DNA from: Pseudomonas lactis
GTDB taxonomy: Bacteria; Pseudomonadota; Gammaproteobacteria; Pseudomonadales; Pseudomonadaceae
Assembly (NCBI RefSeq): GCF_001439845.1
Contig: NZ_JYLO01000021.1
Coordinates: 47,854-111,853, forward strand
Direction of reading: 5' to 3'
DNA: 64,000 nt
A program made the translations under genes and the position numbers. This document shows, in pieces, positions 60,156 to 64,000 of the stretch (positions are counted from its first letter, which is position 1; each line of letters begins with the position of its first letter). The notes beneath the pieces are model-generated. The model worked only from the letters and a program-made list of their open reading frames with translations. It searched no databases and had not been told where the DNA came from.

Positions 60156-60386
60156 TTATTCGTCGGCGTTGGCTTGTTTGTTTCGAGCGGCTTTCTTGTC
60201 CTCGATCCACTGTTCGACCTCGGCAGGATCGAAGCGGCACCGGGCGCCCCGTGCGTCACTGCTCTTGATCGGCGCCGGGAACGTCTTGTCACGAACCCGC
60301 AGCTTGTTCAGGCCCGACACGCTTTGCATGCCCAGCATCTTTAGGACTTCTTTGTTGCCCACCAGGGCGGTGTGTTGTTGTTCCAT
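60156..60386 (-). CDS. AlpA/excisionase-like DNA-binding protein
   Basis: 76 residues: NKEVLKMLGMQSVSGLNKLRVRDKTFPAPIKSSDARGARCRFDPAEVEQWIEDKKAARNK, the MerR-like winged HTH pattern of AlpA/phage excisionase proteins. First supported gene of the leftward phage-like block. No integrase is seen next to it. Confidence 0.78.
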   Translation of the reverse strand: MEQQHTALVGNKEVLKMLGMQSVSGLNKLRVRDKTFPAPIKSSDARGARCRFDPAEVEQWIEDKKAARNKQANADE

Positions 60387-60437
60387 GGGAATACCTCGCC
60401 ACGCCGTTGCCGGGTGGATTGATTGAAGGGGGAGGGG

Positions 60438-61130
60438 TTACTTGGTGTTGAGGCGGGTTACTTCTTCGCGGATGACCTTTACGCAGTCTTCTGAATCCAT
60501 CAGGTAATCTTCCTGGGATAGTCGTTCCTGCTCAGCCTCAATGGCTGCAATCAATTGCTCAGGCATCACCACCGCTACCGGCGCGGGCTGATCGGCGTAG
60601 AGCGGCACCAACTGGTGGGCGCCACGGTCTTTAAGCGAGCGCAGCCAGTTGTCATCGGTGATGGTCAGCGCTGCATTCCGGTCGGCGCCAATCTCGACAC
60701 GCGCCACCGGCTCGCCCTGGGACAGCTTCGCGTCAACCCGGGCGTCTCGCAGGGCTTCCAGTTCGGTCACCGCTGCGCGCAACACTTCAAGCTCTGACAG
60801 TGGTCCGCCCTGGGGCCGGGCGGCTGGCTTGCTTCCGGCCAAGAACTCGCGCATTTCAGTAAGAACCTGGTCATGCTCCAGATCGTTGGGCTCAACGTCT
60901 TCGTGGTACTCGATTTCGGTATCGAAGTTGGCTACAAGCCGACAGATCAGGGAAGTTGCTGTCATAGCCCGCCGTTCCGCCGCCTGACCCGCGTCGAACT
61001 CCCCACGGCGCCGCTGCTCCAGGTCGTGCAACTGTTCGTCGCGCTCGTTGAGGTCACGCTGCAGTTGGTCGCGCTCGGTGTAGAGCCGCGACATTTCAGA
61101 ATCAGTTGATTCTCTTGTTGGTGTGCTCAT
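60438..61130 (-). CDS. Phage-type hypothetical protein with coiled coil
   Basis: 231 residues from the ATG at 61130 (overlaps the upstream gene by ATGA). N-terminal coiled coil (SRLYTERDQLQRDLNERDEQLHDLEQRRRGEF), a middle part similar to phage ead/Ea22-like proteins (TDDNWLRSLKDRGAHQLVPLYADQPAP), which often follow such genes. Function unknown. Confidence 0.75.
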   Translation of the reverse strand: MSTPTRESTDSEMSRLYTERDQLQRDLNERDEQLHDLEQRRRGEFDAGQAAERRAMTATSLICRLVANFDTEIEYHEDVEPNDLEHDQVLTEMREFLAGSKPAARPQGGPLSELEVLRAAVTELEALRDARVDAKLSQGEPVARVEIGADRNAALTITDDNWLRSLKDRGAHQLVPLYADQPAPVAVVMPEQLIAAIEAEQERLSQEDYLMDSEDCVKVIREEVTRLNTK

Positions 61131-61300
61131 GATTGCTTCTCCCGCGCACGCAGCTCGGCCATTTCCGCCTGCCGGGCCTTGCTGCATTTGTCGTGGTTGC
61201 CGTGGGCGCGGGAGTACCCGCACTTGTCACAGATTGTTTGCAGATCCAGCGGGCGCATCGGCGCGCCGCGTATCTTGGTGGTGCGGCGTAGGGCGGTCAT
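61127..61300 (-). CDS. Small zinc-ribbon-like phage protein
   Basis: 57 residues from the ATG at 61300. ICDKCGYSRAHGNHDKCSKARQ has four ligands (Cys, Cys, His, Cys) typical of a tiny zinc finger. Coupled by 4-bp overlaps to both neighbours. Confidence 0.7.
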   Translation of the reverse strand: MTALRRTTKIRGAPMRPLDLQTICDKCGYSRAHGNHDKCSKARQAEMAELRAREKQS

Positions 61301-61722
61301 GGCTGCGATGCCTTGATGGCCAGTTTGCCAATAGCCCGAACAAGGCGTTTCGCGTTGCCGAACTCTTGGCGAGCGTCCTTTCTGGCGAGAATCAAACCCC
61401 AGGCTGCAAGGCAGTGCGGGCAAGCACCTTCCGATTCATCATCCCAGCCCGTGAGCTGATCCGTGATTTCTTCTTGGTCAAGGCGGCGCTCAGAGCAGTA
61501 ATCGCTCACGGTTGCGGTGAGGGCCTGATGCAGGTGGTGGTTGACGCGGCTGTTGTCCCAAAGGGGCGACTTGTCGTCGAAAGTCTTGTAGGCCTCGATG
61601 GTGATCGGGCACTTTTCAAGCGTGGTCACAATGGCTTTCTTGATCCTGGTCAGCTCTGCTGCTGCTGACTCGTAACGGATCAGTGCGGCGACTGCGCGTT
61701 CGCCGAGTGGTGGCTTGTTCAT
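61297..61722 (-). CDS. Phage hypothetical protein
   Basis: 141 residues from the second ATG (61722), which overlaps the previous gene's stop; the ATG at 61725 is an alternative. Helical, with a ACPHCLAAWGLI cysteine pair near the C-terminus and no recognised domain. Part of a chain of overlapping leftward genes. Confidence 0.7.
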   Translation of the reverse strand: MNKPPLGERAVAALIRYESAAAELTRIKKAIVTTLEKCPITIEAYKTFDDKSPLWDNSRVNHHLHQALTATVSDYCSERRLDQEEITDQLTGWDDESEGACPHCLAAWGLILARKDARQEFGNAKRLVRAIGKLAIKASQP

Positions 61723-62042
61723 CACGCCTCCTTCAACAAGTCGATAACGATATTCACGCCGCTGGCCACGCTGGCCGGTTGTTGCGCCGCGTACCGGGTC
61801 AGGTCTGCTATGGCCTTGGCCACCACCTTCGGATTGCGGATGGACGCGCCCAGGGCCTGCACGAATTCGGTGGCCCAGCGCTTGCCCTCCAGCTCCATGA
61901 CGCGGTTGATAGGGCCGGTGATGACCAGCTCGGGCAGCGGCTCGTTGGCCATGACGGGTGGGAGAAGTTTGGAAGCGCGCGCGGGCGCCTGGAACTGGCG
62001 GTCGAGCGCGTCCGCCAGCGCTTTAAATGCTGTTGGGTTCAT
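61722..62042 (-). CDS. Phage hypothetical protein
   Basis: 106 residues from the ATG at 62042; the longer frame runs into the upstream gene. Mostly helical (MNPTAFKALADALDRQFQ...VNIVIDLLKEA). No known motif. Confidence 0.65.
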   Translation of the reverse strand: MNPTAFKALADALDRQFQAPARASKLLPPVMANEPLPELVITGPINRVMELEGKRWATEFVQALGASIRNPKVVAKAIADLTRYAAQQPASVASGVNIVIDLLKEA

Positions 62043-62419
62043 GGTGTCACCTGCTGGGATACGCTCAGCGCCACCGCGACGGGTTGAACCCATATCGGCA
62101 TGCTGTTGAGCATGAAGGTCTCGCCGGCCTCGGCCAGCAATAGGGTGGTGCCCATCACGTGGGCAATGGCTTCGGCTGCTGCTGGCGGGACAGCGTTACC
62201 GATACGCTCCCGCCAGGCCTGGTCGCTCAGGCCGTCCAGCTCAAACATTTCCTCTGGCTCAACCAAGCTTTGCAGTGCCGCCAGTTCCAGGGTGGTAAAA
62301 GGGCGGTGCCAGGTGCCGTCGAGGCTTTGCGATAGAGAGCATGCTGGCTTTGCTTTCAATGGATGACATCGTCCTACCAGGAAAGGACTCGGAAAGCGTC
62401 TTTCGCGTGGATGACTCAT
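62039..62419 (-). pseudogene. Remnant of a DNA methyltransferase C-terminus
   Basis: The frame encodes WHRPFTTLELAALQSLVEP and RERIGNAVPPAAAEAIAHVM, resembling motifs IX-X of C5-cytosine methyltransferases, but motifs I-VIII are missing. Its N-terminal third overlaps the next gene by about 160 bp in another frame, and its own ATG at 62419 lacks an RBS, so it is probably a fragment or joined to 62259-62492 by a frameshift. Confidence 0.55.
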
Positions 62420-62492
62420 AAATTTGCGAGAGCAAAGTTATCTCGGCTTCAGTCCACTTCTTCCTGTTGGTAAATGCCCTGATGTCACCCAT
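62259..62492 (-). CDS. HTH/SANT-like phage protein, possibly frameshifted
   Basis: 77 residues starting within the stop region of the Dcm gene (ATGGGTGA). The first 55 residues (WTEAEITLLSQIYESSTRKTLSESFPGRTMSSIESKASML) look like a genuine GcrA/SANT-type DNA-binding helix set. The last 20 (HLAPPFYHPGTGGTAKLG) do not, and are in the alternate frame of the methyltransferase remnant, which points to a frameshift near 62310-62330. Confidence 0.6.
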   Translation of the reverse strand: MGDIRAFTNRKKWTEAEITLLSQIYESSTRKTLSESFPGRTMSSIESKASMLSIAKPRRHLAPPFYHPGTGGTAKLG

Positions 62493-64000
62493 TGTTCATC
62501 GCCTTCAAAAGTCTTCTGCCGATCCAGGAAACCACAGAAACGGCCTTGCTGTTGCCGATCGCCTTGTAGCGGGGGCCGTCTGGGCATAAACCCAGAACCC
62601 TGCCGCGCCAAGGAATGCGCGTGTAGTCGTCGGCCATGCCCTGAAGGCGTTCGCACTCGCGGGGAGTGAGTCGACGGACAGCACTGGTGGAAGACACAAC
62701 GTTGGGGCCCAGGGATGAGTCTGTGTTGTCGACTTGCTTGCCGTAGTTGCTGGTCAAGGTCTGGGCTACATCGCGGCATGCAACTATCGGCTGCCCACGG
62801 CCTGTTCCGTCCTCGCTCCCATCGAACCCTTCAGCTTTCAGCGTATGGGTGATGTCGCCGGTGATACATACAGCGACCTGGCCGCCGGCGTTGGCATGGC
62901 TGCCTGAGTGGTTCATTGCGCGCAGGGTAGGGGCGATCGCCCCGGCGTCAGCACCGTGATCCTTGCAGGAAAATGCCAGCACCGCGTTTTCCTGGCCGTT
63001 GTTCCTGCCTAGGGCGAAGGCAAGTTTGTTGCTGACACCAGGGTCTTGGGTGCCGTGCACTACCAGCAGGCCGGACTCTGCGTCTTGCTGAGTAGCGCTA
63101 CCGGCTGCTTTGCCGCCGGCTTGAAGCGTACCCGTGACAACGAATGCCTCGCTTTCAAAATCCATCCGCCCACTGGCGCTTCCGCATGCATTGCGCGCCG
63201 GAGCCACATCGATTGGCCCACGGGTGTCGTTCCCGCCGAAGACAAGCAGATGTCCTGCCTGAGCTTGGTTGTCATCTGCGCCACATGTTCCAACACCATT
63301 CGCGGTTAGGGCTGCGACTGGTCCGAACCGCTGTGCAGGGCCGAAAGGAGCTGTTCCGGTAACGTCCTGCCCCTGGCCTCGGCGCGGCGCAGTATCCCGG
63401 CGCACGCCTTCTCGCTCAAAAAGTACCTCGGTGGGATCGAACCCGTCTCGAGCACTTGCGACAACGAACACACGACGGCGTCGTTGGGCCAGGCCGAAAT
63501 ATTGGGCGTCCAGGACCCGCCACGCGATTGTTCTTTTGGGTCCATACACACAACCAGCGTCCTGCCATTTCTTCCCTGAAGGCTGCAGCTCGCAGTCTTC
63601 CCCAGCAAGCGCGCCAAGAAAGCATCCGAAGGCGTTCCCTTTGTCGCTGAGGACGCCGGGGACGTTCTCCCAGACGATGACGCTGGCGGGCTTTCGCTGG
63701 CCGGCGCGAACATAGTCAACTGCATCTGCAAGCTCCACGTATTTGATGGTGAGTGCGCCGCGCGGGTCAGTGAGGCCTTCGCGCATACCGGCGACCGAAA
63801 ATGCCTGGCATGGGGTGCCGCCGACCAGCACGTCCGGCGCCGGGATCTTGCCGGCCAGCACCAGGGCGGCCAGCTTGGTCATGTCGCCGTGGTTCGGCAC
63901 GTCAGGGTAGCGGTAGGCCAGGACCGCCGACGGAAACTGCTCAATCTCGGCGAACCAGGCGGCGCGCATGCCCAGCGGGTGCCACGCTTGTGTTGCAGCT
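62485..64000 (-). CDS. DNA (cytosine-5) methyltransferase, cut by the right edge
   Basis: At least 505 residues; open to the edge (AATQAWHPLG upstream of the first ATG at 63969 is in frame and Dcm-like), so the start and motif I lie beyond 64000. Motif IV GGTPCQAFSVAG with the catalytic Cys, motif VI IVWENVPGV, motif VIII GLAQRRRRVFVVA, a target recognition region, motif IX RRLTPRECERLQG and motif X YKAIGNSKAV are all present. Prophage-encoded, probably for self-protection from restriction. Confidence 0.92.
   Translation of the reverse strand, partial: AATQAWHPLGMRAAWFAEIEQFPSAVLAYRYPDVPNHGDMTKLAALVLAGKIPAPDVLVGGTPCQAFSVAGMREGLTDPRGALTIKYVELADAVDYVRAGQRKPASVIVWENVPGVLSDKGNAFGCFLGALAGEDCELQPSGKKWQDAGCVYGPKRTIAWRVLDAQYFGLAQRRRRVFVVASARDGFDPTEVLFEREGVRRDTAPRRGQGQDVTGTAPFGPAQRFGPVAALTANGVGTCGADDNQAQAGHLLVFGGNDTRGPIDVAPARNACGSASGRMDFESEAFVVTGTLQAGGKAAGSATQQDAESGLLVVHGTQDPGVSNKLAFALGRNNGQENAVLAFSCKDHGADAGAIAPTLRAMNHSGSHANAGGQVAVCITGDITHTLKAEGFDGSEDGTGRGQPIVACRDVAQTLTSNYGKQVDNTDSSLGPNVVSSTSAVRRLTPRECERLQGMADDYTRIPWRGRVLGLCPDGPRYKAIGNSKAVSVVSWIGRRLLKAMNNG

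Overview
The window is chromosomal DNA of a Pseudomonas of the P. fluorescens group. The evidence is the GC-rich coding sequence, the many REP pairs with the GTGGGAGCTGGCTTGCCTGCGAT-type core used by this group, and near-textbook Pseudomonas genes (catIJ/pca cluster, TtgABC-TtgR type efflux system, XenB, OlsBA, FosA). I saw no rRNA, tRNA or CRISPR array.

Layout. 1-8131: beta-ketoadipate pathway on the + strand (catI truncated by the left edge, catJ, pcaF, pcaH, pcaG, pcaT, pcaB, pcaD, pcaC). Together they open protocatechuate, import dicarboxylates and convert the products to succinyl-CoA and acetyl-CoA. 8132-13213: accessory island with a polysaccharide deacetylase lipoprotein, a broken and an intact RTX-repeat/M91 zinc metalloprotease gene, and between them a duplicated fragment carrying the pcaC 3' end, a REP pair and the deacetylase 3' end. 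13214-15171: OprD-family porin and an orphan hypothetical gene. 15254-21919: tripartite RND efflux operon with its divergent TetR repressor and a recognisable operator. 22180-25493: XenB-type flavoprotein reductase, MFS exporter, ArsR regulator and ACP phosphodiesterase. 25613-27159: ornithine lipid genes olsB-olsA. 27345-29205: serine hydrolase and small unknowns. 30122-35041: an uncharacterised amide-catabolism block (M20 hydrolase, MHS transporter, amidase, IclR regulator). 35214-41610: YceI, PLD-type cardiolipin synthase, periplasmic beta-glucosidase, LemA-TPM-TPM operon. 41818-43035: SAM methyltransferase. 43657-47846: FecI/FecR/TonB-receptor surface-signalling system, probably for haem. 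48046-50418: DapA-like and class II aldolases with a divergent XRE-cupin regulator and a clear palindromic operator. 50542-58588: SIR2-like DUF4917 protein, Fe-alcohol dehydrogenase and mixed housekeeping, including a RelE/RHH toxin-antitoxin pair, FosA, LysE and Ogt. 59105-59719: HicAB. From about 60156 to the right edge: leftward prophage genes, ending in a Dcm methyltransferase cut by the edge.

Standout structures. (1) The M91/RTX protease pair sits in a rearranged locus flanked by a near-identical duplication of about 0.45 kb. (2) A composite MITE-like repeat of about 0.55 kb is present three times (29411-29942, 43052-43606, 52838-53428). One copy has perfect 18-bp terminal inverted repeats, and another is flanked by an 11-bp direct repeat that covers the stop codon of the alcohol dehydrogenase gene. 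(3) Several regulatory palindromes can be read directly: the EmhR/TtgR operator, the XRE-cupin operator, ArsR-type sites, a possible Fur box, and a terminator that separates fecIR from the receptor gene.
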